The notes under the pieces were generated by a model, which ran no database searches, was not told where the DNA came from, and worked only from the letters and a program-made list of their open reading frames with translations. Source: Deltaproteobacteria bacterium (lineage in GTDB: Bacteria > JAUYMQ01). Taken from it: a stretch of DNA of 10,753 bases. The DNA lies in NCBI GenBank assembly GCA_030698575.1, contig JAUYMQ010000149.1, positions 1 through 10,753 of the forward strand, in the 5' to 3' direction. This document shows positions 1-7,033 of the stretch, one piece after another. The stretch's first letter is position 1, and every line of letters starts with the position of its first letter. The position numbers were made by a program, and so were the translations under genes.

Positions 1-279
1 GCTGGTGCCGAGCTTCGTGTCGTGAAAGAGTACCCTCCCTCGCTCCAGAGCCTCCGTTTCCGCCTTGTTCATGTGGGCCATTCGCTCATTGGCGGGCATG
101 GGCATGAGCTTGTTCACGTTCGAGAGCCCATTCGCCATGTCTCCCATTCCCATCATCCGCATCATGACGCCCGGGGGATTACGCTGAACCATTCCGGGCG
201 TCGGTGTGCACGTGGCCGCGGCAAGAACTACCGTTCCTATCATCACAGTCCAGACTGCCAGGTACTTTAGCCCTCTCAT
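1..279 (-). CDS. Exported methionine-rich protein, probable cytochrome c-type, 3' part outside window
   Basis: The reading frame is open from an ATG at 279 to the left edge, giving 93 codons with no stop. The start is supported by an AGGAGGG ribosome binding site at 284-290. The first ~22 residues (MRGLKYLAVWTVMIGTVVLA) form a signal peptide. The cysteine after it (AAATC) is a poor lipobox, so lipoprotein status is uncertain. Residues ~38-72 are rich in methionine (MMRMMGMGDM, then MPMPANERMAHM), a composition often linked to copper binding or a flexible linker. The last visible residues, ALERGRVLFHDTKLGTS, match the lead-in to the CxxCH haem site of cytochrome c and di-haem peroxidase-like proteins (G..LF.D..LGT), but the haem site itself would lie outside the window. 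It is the last visible gene of a minus-strand run starting with an ECF sigma gene. An exported protein is nearly certain; the cytochrome assignment is an inference from one short motif. Confidence 0.6.
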   Translation of the reverse strand, partial: MRGLKYLAVWTVMIGTVVLAAATCTPTPGMVQRNPPGVMMRMMGMGDMANGLSNVNKLMPMPANERMAHMNKAETEALERGRVLFHDTKLGTS

Positions 280-283
280 GTGG

Positions 284-290
284 CCCTCCT
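284..290 (-). promoter_or_regulatory. Ribosome binding site of the exported Met-rich protein
   Basis: Read on the minus strand this is AGGAGGG, four bases before the ATG at 279-277. It is the main support for that start codon. Confidence 0.6.
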
Positions 291-316
291 TTATGAAGTG
301 GCATCTCAATCTGTCC

Positions 317-745
317 TCACCGCAACGGGGAAACCGGGGTTGCAGCATGCGTGGCGCCAAGACCCGATTCCTCCCGCCGAGCAGGTCTGGATCGTTCACT
401 TCTCTTTTGTCGGAAGACAATCTCTTCCACCGCCATCCAGGCGAGCTGCTCGGAAACGACGAGATCGCGAAATTCCTCCCACCGGCTGGATAGTTCCGGA
501 TCTTCAGCCGGCTCCGGGCAGGTTCCGGGCATGGAGTAAACGAGGCGCACGGCACCCTCCGCGGTATGCGGCCTCCCAGACTTCGACAACAGGTACAACT
601 CTCCGCTACTCCCCAGGATCATCGGAGGCTCCCAAAGCGAGATACAAGCGACCTTTCCGGCGACATAGATGATTGAGACAGGAATAGGGTTCCAAACTAT
701 TTTCCCTCCCGGAACTTCCGGGCGCGCAAGATCGGCCGGTCGCAC
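317..745 (-). CDS. Hypothetical protein, start uncertain
   Basis: This frame of up to 142 residues lies between the patatin-like gene and the exported Met-rich gene, all on the minus strand. I do not recognise a family. The middle (GSSGELYLLSKSGRPHTAEG to about WMAVEEIVFR) has the mixed hydrophobic/charged pattern of a folded protein with a C-terminal helix. The tail is arginine-rich and low in complexity. The longest form uses a GTG at 745 with no convincing ribosome binding site. A shorter form could start at the ATG at 622-620, preceded by GGGAG, giving 101 residues. Spacing to the neighbours is short (about 50 and 37 bases), consistent with a shared transcript. It could still be a chance open frame in GC-rich DNA. 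Confidence 0.35.
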   Translation of the reverse strand: MRPADLARPEVPGGKIVWNPIPVSIIYVAGKVACISLWEPPMILGSSGELYLLSKSGRPHTAEGAVRLVYSMPGTCPEPAEDPELSSRWEEFRDLVVSEQLAWMAVEEIVFRQKRSERSRPARREESGLGATHAATPVSPLR

Positions 746-796
746 CCTCGCTCGGCGATCGCTCGGCCCCCAAGGAAACCCTGACCGACCGTCGCC

Positions 797-1660
797 CTAC
801 CCTCCATGAGCGTGGGGGAGGAGCGCCCCCAGCTCGGTCCCTCCCTGCAACCCTCCTTTGTCAATCCATTGAAGGGTCGTTTCCTCCGCCTGATCGATCA
901 GCACGCCTGTCCGTGAAAAGTCGTACACCGTGACGTCCAGCGGACAGAGCGGCGGAACGACTTTCAGCGCGGCCCTGTCCGCCAGCCGCCGCACGTCCGC
1001 AACGAGCTGTCTGGCTATGAGCAGATTCAGAGCATGCAGCGCCAGGGCGATAACTCCCCGCGGGGGCCTCTCGAGCGCGCAAGCGATGCCGGTCGGAAGG
1101 ACGATCACGCGCCTGGCCCCGGCTTCGACGGCCGCGGAGACGGGGGTGTTGCTGGCGATGCCCCCGTCCACCAGATATCGCCCATCCAGCCGCACCGGAG
1201 GAAAGACGGCGGGGATGGCCGCGCTGGCGAGCAAGGCGTCCACGACCGGGCCCGATGAAAGGCGGACCTCGCTTCCTCCGAGGACTTCCGTCGCAATCAC
1301 GTGACAGGGAACCTGCGCCTCTTCGAGGAGCCCGTAGGGCAGGTGCCGCTCGAGGAGCTTCCTGAGCCCCGTAGGGTCCACGAGATAATCACGCTTGGAA
1401 AAGAGACCGAAGAGGCCCCCCAGGGGAGCGACCGGAAAGACGTCCCTCCGGTGCAACCGCCGCCATATTCGATCGAGCCCCGTCACCCCGTCCCGATTCG
1501 GCGCGCCGGCGAAATAAGCAGCGTTGATGGCGCCGACGGACGACCCGACAACGAGATCCGGAGCGATGCCGCGTGCCACGAGCGCCTTCAGCATGCCCAC
1601 GTGTACGGCGCCCAGGCTCCCACCGCCCGCAAGGACAAAGGCCGTCTTGACCGCCGGCAT
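797..1660 (-). CDS. Patatin-like phospholipase family protein (RssA-like)
   Basis: This encodes a serine acyl hydrolase of the patatin fold, expected to cleave acyl esters of membrane lipids in the cytoplasm or at the inner membrane. All signature elements are present. The oxyanion loop AGGGSLGA is at residues 11-18. The nucleophile elbow G39-S-S-V-G43 has Ser41 as catalytic serine, and the catalytic Asp165 sits in LVDGG. SAAIPAVFPPV, the usual segment before the Asp motif, is also present. At 287 residues it has the normal length of small RssA/YchK-type bacterial patatins, with no signal peptide or membrane segment. I chose the ATG at 1660 because AGGAG sits five bases upstream; an in-frame GTG at 1666 overlaps that site. 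It begins 23 bases after the stop of an ECF sigma gene, so co-transcription is likely. The substrate cannot be read from the sequence. Confidence 0.92.
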   Translation of the reverse strand: MPAVKTAFVLAGGGSLGAVHVGMLKALVARGIAPDLVVGSSVGAINAAYFAGAPNRDGVTGLDRIWRRLHRRDVFPVAPLGGLFGLFSKRDYLVDPTGLRKLLERHLPYGLLEEAQVPCHVIATEVLGGSEVRLSSGPVVDALLASAAIPAVFPPVRLDGRYLVDGGIASNTPVSAAVEAGARRVIVLPTGIACALERPPRGVIALALHALNLLIARQLVADVRRLADRAALKVVPPLCPLDVTVYDFSRTGVLIDQAEETTLQWIDKGGLQGGTELGALLPHAHGG

Positions 1661-1683
1661 GATCACTCCTTGTGGCCCCTCGC

Positions 1684-2346
1684 TCAGGCCCGGGGGGCGA
1701 AGTCTCGTTCCAGACGTGTGCGGAGAGTTACTCGGGCGCGATGCATGCGGGCCTTGAGGGCGCTGGGGGTAAGACGGTAGCGATCACAAAGCTCACGTTG
1801 ATTCAGCCCCTCGCGGAGGTAAGCCTTCATCGGCAAGCGGAGGGAGGGAATCAGCGCGTCGACCCCCTCTTGAACGGCGTCCAGCTTGCGCAGCTGGACG
1901 AGCACCTTCTCAGGGGTTGACCCCCAGCTCATCTGCTCCCGGCACGCCCACGCATCCTCGGTTGCGCTCGCCGTCCTCTCCGTGGCGCGTCTCCTCCGAA
2001 GAATCATGAGGGCGCTGGTCTGGGTCACCCGGTAGATCCATGTCGAGAGGGACGCTTCCTGCCGGAAAGACCCATACTTCTTGTAAATCCTGAGGAAGGC
2101 GTCCTGGACCGCGTCCTCCGCATCCGATTCGTTCCGGGTGATCCGCAATGCAAGCTGACGCATCCGGGGGGCGTACCTGAGGTAGGCTTCCTCGAATAGC
2201 TCGCGCGGCATCGATCCCGGGGCGTCTGCCCGGGAGGTTGTTCCTTCGGGCGGGACCGAGGCGCTGAATTCGCATTCGAACGAGACGGCAGGGGCGGGGA
2301 AAGAGCGGTATTCCTTACAGGCATTTCTTTCGTGACGCTTTCTCAT
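1684..2346 (-). CDS. ECF (sigma-70 family) RNA polymerase sigma factor
   Basis: This directs RNA polymerase to a dedicated promoter set. Sigma region 2 spans roughly residues 50-120 (FEEAYLRYAPRMRQLALRI, then SDAEDAVQDAFLRIYKKYGSF, then STWIYRVTQTSALMILRRR). Region 4 is near residues 160-212, with the helix-turn-helix LNQRELCDRYRLTPSALKARMHRAR. The region 1.1 and 1.2 segments of housekeeping sigmas are absent. The chosen ATG at 2346 gives 220 residues and is preceded by AGAGAGG; an upstream in-frame ATG at 2427 would add 27 basic residues that do not look like a sigma N-terminus. Even so, about 45 residues of low-complexity sequence precede region 2. No anti-sigma gene lies beside it; the next gene downstream is the patatin-like hydrolase. 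It may be controlled by the unrecognised downstream proteins or at the transcriptional level. Confidence 0.9.
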   Translation of the reverse strand: MRKRHERNACKEYRSFPAPAVSFECEFSASVPPEGTTSRADAPGSMPRELFEEAYLRYAPRMRQLALRITRNESDAEDAVQDAFLRIYKKYGSFRQEASLSTWIYRVTQTSALMILRRRRATERTASATEDAWACREQMSWGSTPEKVLVQLRKLDAVQEGVDALIPSLRLPMKAYLREGLNQRELCDRYRLTPSALKARMHRARVTLRTRLERDFAPRA

Positions 2347-2602
2347 TATCCTCTCTGGATCCTTTCTCCGTTTCGCCGGAAAGTACCGGCCGTGACCCCG
2401 ATGGATTTCACAGGGCACTTGTTTCATCCGGGCAACGCGGTCGGTGCTTGCCTCGGTGGCCTCAGACCGCCTAGGATTGCGCTGAGCTGCATCCCGGCGT
2501 CTCCTGGTGAGTGAAGCGGGGCGGCGATTTCTTACAGCGTTTCGAGGAGATGACTTGGGAGCGGGAGAAAAGCCCGATCGGCCGGCAGAATTCTCGGAGG
2601 CG
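2347..2602. promoter_or_regulatory. Intergenic region between two divergent sigma factor operons
   Basis: This stretch separates the start codons of two divergently oriented ECF sigma genes, so promoters for both units must lie here or nearby. I could not pick out a convincing -35/-10 pair on either strand. If the plus-strand sigma gene starts at the GTG at 2507, the gap shrinks to about 160 bases. Confidence 0.4.
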
Positions 2603-3178
2603 ATGGCCGATCCGGACTTTGTGGCGAGAATTCAAGCGTCGGATGCGAAGGCATTCGAGGACGTGGTTCGAGCCTATCTGGAGCAGGTTTTTCGAACCGC
2701 CCGCGGGGCGGGACTTGATCCGCAACGTTCCGAGGACGTGGTCCAGTCGACATTCGTAACATTCATGGAATCCGCCCACGGATTTGAAGGAAGATCTCAC
2801 GTCCGTACCTGGCTCTTCGGAATTCTCTACAAGAAGATTGCCGAGGCGCACCGGCAGTCCCGGCGGGAACAGGGGACGGAGTCGATTGACGAGCAGATGG
2901 AACAGCGCTTCCGGCCCGATGGAAGCTGGGCGCGCCCGCCGGCGCCCATGGATCTGCAGATTCAGCGGAGGGAAGTCCTGGAGGGAATTCAGGAATGTCT
3001 CGATGGCGTCCCTACCCGACAACGTATGGCCTTCGTTTTGCGGGAGGTCGATGGGCTCTCGACGAAGGAAATCTGTAAGATTCTGGACGTCTCGGTCACT
3101 AACCTAGGGGTGATGTTCTACCGTTGCCGCAACCTCCTCCGGGAGTGTCTCGAGAAAAAGGGCATCAAGGGTCGATGA
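2603..3178 (+). CDS. ECF (sigma-70 family) RNA polymerase sigma factor with adjacent anti-sigma
   Basis: This is a second ECF sigma factor. Region 2 runs from about FEDVVRAYLEQVFRTARGAG through SEDVVQSTFVTFMESAHGF to HVRTWLFGILYKKIAEAHR. Region 4 includes LEGIQECLDGVPTRQRMAF and the helix-turn-helix LSTKEICKILDVSVTNLGVM, followed by FYRCRNLLRECLEKKG. I prefer the ATG at 2603 (MADPDFVARIQASDAKAF, a typical ECF N-terminus, 191 residues), with GGAGG just upstream. That spacing is short, so the in-frame GTG at 2507, which adds 32 residues but lacks a visible ribosome binding site, remains possible. The stop codon overlaps the start of a zinc-binding anti-sigma gene (ATGA), so the two are probably translated together. 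Repression by that partner and positive autoregulation are the usual arrangement in this family; neither is visible directly. Confidence 0.9.
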   Translation: MADPDFVARIQASDAKAFEDVVRAYLEQVFRTARGAGLDPQRSEDVVQSTFVTFMESAHGFEGRSHVRTWLFGILYKKIAEAHRQSRREQGTESIDEQMEQRFRPDGSWARPPAPMDLQIQRREVLEGIQECLDGVPTRQRMAFVLREVDGLSTKEICKILDVSVTNLGVMFYRCRNLLRECLEKKGIKGR

Positions 3179-3486
3179 TCATGCTGAATTGCAAGGAAGT
3201 TACCCGTATCGTTGCGAGCGGGGAGCTGGCTGAAGCGAGCCGGGGGCGTCGCATCGCCGTCAGGTTCCATCACCTTATGTGCCGCCACTGCCGGCGCTAT
3301 GCCCGGCAGCTACGAGCCCTCGGGGACGCCGCAAGAAGGCTCTGGGGACCCGGCCGGGACACGGATCCTGAAACACTCCGGCGGCTCGAAACTGCCATCT
3401 TGAACCGGCGCCCGGCTCTGGGCGCAACCTCTCCCGCGGGCCGCACGAACGGGACGAAATCTTCGGACGACCCGCACGGGGCGTGA
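3175..3486 (+). CDS. Short zf-HC2 (ZAS-type) anti-sigma factor
   Basis: This 103-residue soluble protein most likely binds and inhibits the sigma factor encoded just upstream. The zinc-binding anti-sigma signature is present: Cys6, then His32-x3-Cys36-x2-Cys39 within the segment FHHLMCRHCRRYARQL. In ZAS proteins these residues hold a zinc ion whose loss under thiol stress can release the sigma factor; whether this one is redox-sensitive cannot be seen. There is no transmembrane helix, so sensing would be cytoplasmic. After residue ~50 comes a helix (RALGDAARRLW) and a disordered, polar tail. The ATG at 3175 lies inside the sigma stop codon (ATGA). An in-frame ATG at 3181 is an alternative, and a frame open from 3124 would overlap the sigma gene by more than 50 bases and is less likely. 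Confidence 0.85.
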   Translation: MIMLNCKEVTRIVASGELAEASRGRRIAVRFHHLMCRHCRRYARQLRALGDAARRLWGPGRDTDPETLRRLETAILNRRPALGATSPAGRTNGTKSSDDPHGA

Positions 3487-3585
3487 TCCTTCCCGGCGCT
3501 CGTCCCGTTTCTGCGCGGGGTGTGAGCGAACTGGTCGGAGAGGCTTCCTGCAGGCTTTCCGCAAGCTGATCCAGGAGGTAACCTT

Positions 3586-5376
3586 ATGTCCACCACACCC
3601 GCACGAGGCGCCGCCTTTCTGATCGAGCCGGTCGGCAGCCGGGATGTGTTCATCTGCGCCGACTTCAACGAGACCGATCGGATGTATGCGAAGACCGCCG
3701 AGGATTTCGTCGACAAGGAAGTCCTCTCCCGCCTCCCCGAAATCGAAGCCGGCCAGGAAGGTCTCATGCCGCAGCTGCTCAAGCGCGCCGGCGAACTGGG
3801 TCTCTTGATGCTGGATATTCCGGAAGAGGACGGCGGCCTGGGACTCAGCAAGGCCACGTCGATGCTGGTGAGCGAACGGGCGGCAAAATGCGCCTCGTTC
3901 AGTGTTTCGTGGGGCGCCCATACGGGCATCGGCACCTTGCCCCTGGTGTACTACGGCACACCCGCCCAGAAGGAGCGGTACCTCGCCAAGCTCGCCTCGG
4001 GCGAATTGCTCGCGGCGTACGCGCTCACCGAGCCGGGGGCCGGAAGCGACGCGCTGGCCGCCAAGACGAGGGCGGTGCTGGCGCCCGACGGCGCTAACTA
4101 CGTCCTGAACGGCGTGAAGCAGTTCATCACGAACGCGGGGTTCGCCGATCTCTTCACGGTGTTCGCCAAGATCGACGGCGAGAAGTTCACGGCCTTTCTC
4201 GTCGAGCGGGGCACGAAGGGGCTTTCGACGGGCGCCGAAGAGCAGAAGCTCGGTATCCGGGGCTCTTCGACACGGCAGGTCATCCTGGAGAACGTCGAAG
4301 TTCCCATCGGAAACGTGCTTGGTGAGATCGGGCAGGGCCACAAGATAGCGTTCAATATTCTGAACATCGGCCGCTTCAAGCTCGGCTGCGGTGCGCTGGG
4401 CGTGGCCAAGGAATGCTTGAACGCCGCGTCCCGCTACGCGAGCGAGCGCCAGCAATTCGGTCAGCCTATCGCGAGCTACGGGATGATCCAGCGGAAGATC
4501 GCCGACATGGCGACGCGCATCTACGTTGCGGACAGCATGGGCTACCGGACGGCCGGGCTGATGGACGAGGCCATCGCTCAGCTCGACCCGAAGGGTGCCG
4601 ACCACGCGCGCCGCGTCATCGAGCAGGCGATCGAGGAGTTCACGATCGAGGATTCCATAGTGAAAGTGTTCGGCACAGAGGCGCTTGACATGGTGGCCGA
4701 CGAGGCGCTCCAGATTTTCGGGGGGTATGGGTTCACCGCCGACTACCCGGTGGAGCGGCATTATCGTGATGCACGCATCAACCGCATCTTCGAGGGCACC
4801 AACGAGATCAACCGCCTGATCATTCCGGCGACCCTCATCAAGCGGGTCATGAAAGGGGGACTGCCTATCCTGGATTTCATCAAGCAGGTCGAGGCGGAGC
4901 TCCAGGATGAGACCAAACGCCCCCGGCCCGGGAACGGGCCCCTGGCGCTGGAAGTCCACGCGACCGAAATGTCGAAGCGCCTGGTGGCTTACGTCATCAA
5001 GGTGCTGATCGAGCGCGACCTCGCGTCGCTCAAGACCAAGCAGCAGCACCTCGAGGTCCTGAGCAACATGATCATCGACGTCTACGCGATGGACAGCACA
5101 ATGGCCCGCACATTGAAGCTCATCCGCCTGAAGGACGAAGCGGACACGCAAAACCAGATCGACATAACCCGGATCTTCGTTGCATCCGCCCACGAACGCG
5201 TCGCCGACGGTGCGCGCAGGCTCGTAGCGAACGAAATCGAGGGAGAGGAACTTCGGCGATGCTTCGAGGAGATCTCATCGCTGGAGGCGTTTCTGCCCAT
5301 CAGGACGTTCCATCTCAAATCGCGCCTCGCCGAGCAAGTGGTTGCCGCGGGGGGATCATCATTTTCCGTATGCTAG
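3586..5376 (+). CDS. Acyl-CoA dehydrogenase, long FadE/VLCAD-like type
   Basis: This FAD-dependent enzyme carries out the first step of fatty acid beta-oxidation, converting acyl-CoA to trans-2-enoyl-CoA and passing electrons to electron-transfer flavoprotein. The N-terminal helical domain, middle beta domain (YALTEPGAGSD near residues 145-155, the FAD/substrate-binding signature) and C-terminal helical domain follow in the usual order. ERQQFGQPIASYGMIQRKIADM and EALQIFGGYGFTADYPVERH are standard family segments. The catalytic base is Glu403 in RIFEGTNEINR. A ~160-residue C-terminal extension beyond residue 435 gives 596 residues, as in VLCAD/ACAD9 and Bacillus FadE, rather than ~380 for short- and medium-chain enzymes. 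This suggests long-chain substrates. The start follows AGGAGG seven bases upstream. It lies 99 bases after the anti-sigma gene and may share its transcript or have its own promoter. Confidence 0.95.
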   Translation: MSTTPARGAAFLIEPVGSRDVFICADFNETDRMYAKTAEDFVDKEVLSRLPEIEAGQEGLMPQLLKRAGELGLLMLDIPEEDGGLGLSKATSMLVSERAAKCASFSVSWGAHTGIGTLPLVYYGTPAQKERYLAKLASGELLAAYALTEPGAGSDALAAKTRAVLAPDGANYVLNGVKQFITNAGFADLFTVFAKIDGEKFTAFLVERGTKGLSTGAEEQKLGIRGSSTRQVILENVEVPIGNVLGEIGQGHKIAFNILNIGRFKLGCGALGVAKECLNAASRYASERQQFGQPIASYGMIQRKIADMATRIYVADSMGYRTAGLMDEAIAQLDPKGADHARRVIEQAIEEFTIEDSIVKVFGTEALDMVADEALQIFGGYGFTADYPVERHYRDARINRIFEGTNEINRLIIPATLIKRVMKGGLPILDFIKQVEAELQDETKRPRPGNGPLALEVHATEMSKRLVAYVIKVLIERDLASLKTKQQHLEVLSNMIIDVYAMDSTMARTLKLIRLKDEADTQNQIDITRIFVASAHERVADGARRLVANEIEGEELRRCFEEISSLEAFLPIRTFHLKSRLAEQVVAAGGSSFSVC

Positions 5377-5783
5377 TTCCTTTACCCGGGCCAGGCGGAC
5401 GGGCTCTCGCATACCGGGAGCAGGGATGGCCCGGCTCCGGTGCGGTCCATCCCGAAAAACCTCGCTGATGAGACCACCAGCTAACGGCGGCCATCGGGAA
5501 ATCTACCCGTGATCGACGCGGAGATAGTCGCCCATCTCATCACGCCCCTTCTACGACACCCGGTCCAGCACCAGCTACGCGTCGGTAGGCTTCACCTGGT
5601 GGAAGAGCTGCTGACGCTCAAGGCTGAGTAATCAGCTACCGATCTTCTCGATCAGGTTTTTCTTTCCTGAAATTATCGATCGTCTCGCCCGCGGATTCGT
5701 GCACGGCGCTGCCGAATAATCCCAAGGGATCACGGCCTGGCACGGCTTTTTGGGAACGATCTCGGGCGCCCGTAAATTTACCC
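5377..5783. other. Intergenic region with no convincing gene
   Basis: About 400 bases separate the acyl-CoA dehydrogenase from the MerR-type promoter. It holds an imperfect hairpin at 5423-5453 and a 40-codon open frame on the plus strand (GTG at 5509 to TAA at 5631) that has no ribosome binding site. I see nothing else that can be named. Confidence 0.5.
5423..5453 (+). terminator. Possible terminator hairpin after the acyl-CoA dehydrogenase
   Basis: GGGATGG (5423-5429) pairs with CCATCCC (5447-5453), and CCG/CGG can extend the stem inward after one mismatch. It lies 47 bases after the stop codon. No T-run follows (the next bases are GAAAAAC), so it is not a classical intrinsic terminator. 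Confidence 0.3.
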
Positions 5784-5815
5784 TTGACCTTATACCTTAG
5801 TAGAGGGTGTACATT
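5784..5815 (+). promoter_or_regulatory. MerR-type promoter/operator of the mercury operon
   Basis: A -35 box TTGACC (5784-5789) and a -10 box TACATT (5810-5815) are separated by 20 bases, the over-long spacer typical of MerR-family promoters. Inside the spacer is an imperfect dyad: TATACCTT (5791-5798) and AGGGTGTA (5804-5811), with five bases between and six of eight positions matching. MerR activators bind such a dyad and underwind the DNA so that the polymerase can use the misaligned boxes. The start of transcription would fall near 5822, upstream of merR itself, so merR would regulate its own transcript together with the genes after it. Confidence 0.75.
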
Positions 5816-5839
5816 CCTCCCGGAAGGAGAACCAAACGA

Positions 5840-6250
5840 ATGGACGGACTGAAGATCGGTGAGGTGGCCAGGCAGGCGGAGGTCAACCTCCAGACGCTCC
5901 ACTACTACGAGCGGCGTGGCCTGATTCCAAAACCTCCCCGAACGGATTCGAACTACCGCTCGTACCCGGCTGAAGCCGTGCGACGGGTTCGCTTCATCAA
6001 GCGCGCCCAGGAGCTGGGCTTCACGCTGAAGGAAATCAAGGACCTCCTCTCGCTGCGAGCGGCCCCCAGGACTCGCTGCGCCGACGTTCGCAGGCGGGCA
6101 AAGATCAAGGTCCAGGACATCGAGGGGAAGGTCCGCACCCTGCGGGCCATGCGAAAGGCGTTGAACAAGCTCATCGGCGAGTGTTCCGGAAAGGGGCCAG
6201 TCACGGAATGCCCGATTCTCGATGCCCTGGACCCGGAGGACAAAAGGTAA
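5840..6250 (+). CDS. merR: MerR family transcriptional regulator, mercury-type
   Basis: This metal-responsive regulator has 136 residues. The N-terminal winged helix-turn-helix (LKIGEVARQAEVNLQTLHYY to about residue 70, with YYERRGLI and SNYRSYP) binds the operator. A long dimerisation helix (residues ~80-112) follows. The three cysteines that bind Hg(II) in Tn501 MerR are all here at matching spacing: Cys80, Cys115 and Cys124, the last two separated by eight residues (ECSGKGPVTECP). This favours mercury over copper, zinc or lead as inducer. The start at 5840 is preceded by AAGGAGA; a frame open from 5807 would begin within the promoter. Its stop overlaps the next start codon (TAATG). Unlike Tn21-type operons, the regulator is not divergent but is the first gene of the operon, so expression should be self-adjusting. 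Confidence 0.92.
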   Translation: MDGLKIGEVARQAEVNLQTLHYYERRGLIPKPPRTDSNYRSYPAEAVRRVRFIKRAQELGFTLKEIKDLLSLRAAPRTRCADVRRRAKIKVQDIEGKVRTLRAMRKALNKLIGECSGKGPVTECPILDALDPEDKR

Positions 6251-7017
6251 TGCCGCGCGTCGAACTGATCTACGATCCGGACTGTCCGAACAGGCGTGAA
6301 GCCAGGAAGGCCCTGCTCGAGGCGTTCGAGGAAGCCGGCGTCCGGCCATCCTGGACCGAGTGGGACCGCCAATCGGCCGAGAGCCCGCCCCACGTGCGGC
6401 GGTACGGATCACCCACGATCCTGGTGGATGGCCGGGACATCGCGGGGGGGGAGCCGATGGACGGTTCCGAATCCTGTCGAATCTACGACCACGGCTCCGG
6501 CGCGCTGCGGGGCGTGCCTCCGGTGTCACGCATCGCCGCAGCGCTGTCAAACAGCCGCCCTCCCGCGTCGGCGCGACGCGCAGAGGGCGGCCCTCACCGC
6601 TGGCGTATTGCGGCGTCGTTGCCGGGCGTCGGGGCTGCGCTCCTGCCGATCGGCGCATGCCCCGCGTGCTGGCCCGTCTACGGAGGCGTACTCGGATCGC
6701 TCGGCTTGGGGTTCCTCCTCCAATCGAGCTATTTGCTCCCCGTCAGCGTTGCGCTGCTTGGCTTCGCGCTCTTCGCCCTTGCCTTCCGCGCCGGGAGTCG
6801 CCGGGGCTACGGCCCGTTCGCTCTGGGGATCGCATCGATCACCCTCATCCTGGTGTTCAAGTTCGGCTACGTGCTCGATGCTCCCGTCTACGCCGGGCTC
6901 GCTGGGCTCGTCGCGGCGTCCGCGTGGAACGGCTGGCCGACGGGAAAGAAGGAGGCGCGCTCGTGTTCGAAATGCGCCCCCGTCGAACGTGCTATTGCCA
7001 TCGAGAACTCGCCATAA
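6250..7017 (+). CDS. Thioredoxin-fold domain fused to MerC-like mercury transport membrane domain
   Basis: A 255-residue two-part protein. Residues 1-~100 (VELIYDPDCPN with Cys12, then GSPTILVDGRDIAGG and ESCRIYD) look like the small thioredoxin-fold proteins found in mercury operons, with one cysteine instead of CxxC at the usual site. Residues ~118-230 contain about four hydrophobic helices. The first carries Cys137-Pro-Ala-Cys140 (IGACPACWPVYGG), in the place where MerC and MerT have the cysteine pair that passes Hg(II) across the inner membrane. A cytoplasmic-looking tail bears Cys239-x2-Cys242. The likely role is uptake of Hg(II) with hand-over between cysteine pairs. The start ATG overlaps the merR stop by one base (TAATG), so translation is probably coupled. 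The assignment to MerC is by topology and motif; the domain fusion is read directly from the uninterrupted frame. Confidence 0.75.
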   Translation: MPRVELIYDPDCPNRREARKALLEAFEEAGVRPSWTEWDRQSAESPPHVRRYGSPTILVDGRDIAGGEPMDGSESCRIYDHGSGALRGVPPVSRIAAALSNSRPPASARRAEGGPHRWRIAASLPGVGAALLPIGACPACWPVYGGVLGSLGLGFLLQSSYLLPVSVALLGFALFALAFRAGSRRGYGPFALGIASITLILVFKFGYVLDAPVYAGLAGLVAASAWNGWPTGKKEARSCSKCAPVERAIAIENSP

Positions 7018-7033
7018 AGAAGGAGATGTCGAA

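Noticed and set aside
3310-5193. A 627-codon open frame on the minus strand, opposite the acyl-CoA dehydrogenase
   Set aside because: It mirrors the coding frame of a strongly supported enzyme in GC-rich DNA, shows no recognisable domain and has the Arg/His/Leu-rich composition typical of antisense shadows.
5945-5960. GATTCGAACT resembling a tRNA T-loop
   Set aside because: It lies within the merR helix-turn-helix coding sequence and no cloverleaf can be drawn around it.
5636-6658. A 340-codon minus-strand open frame across merR and the transporter fusion
   Set aside because: It is Arg/Pro/Gly-rich with no motifs and is opposite well-supported merR and transporter reading frames.
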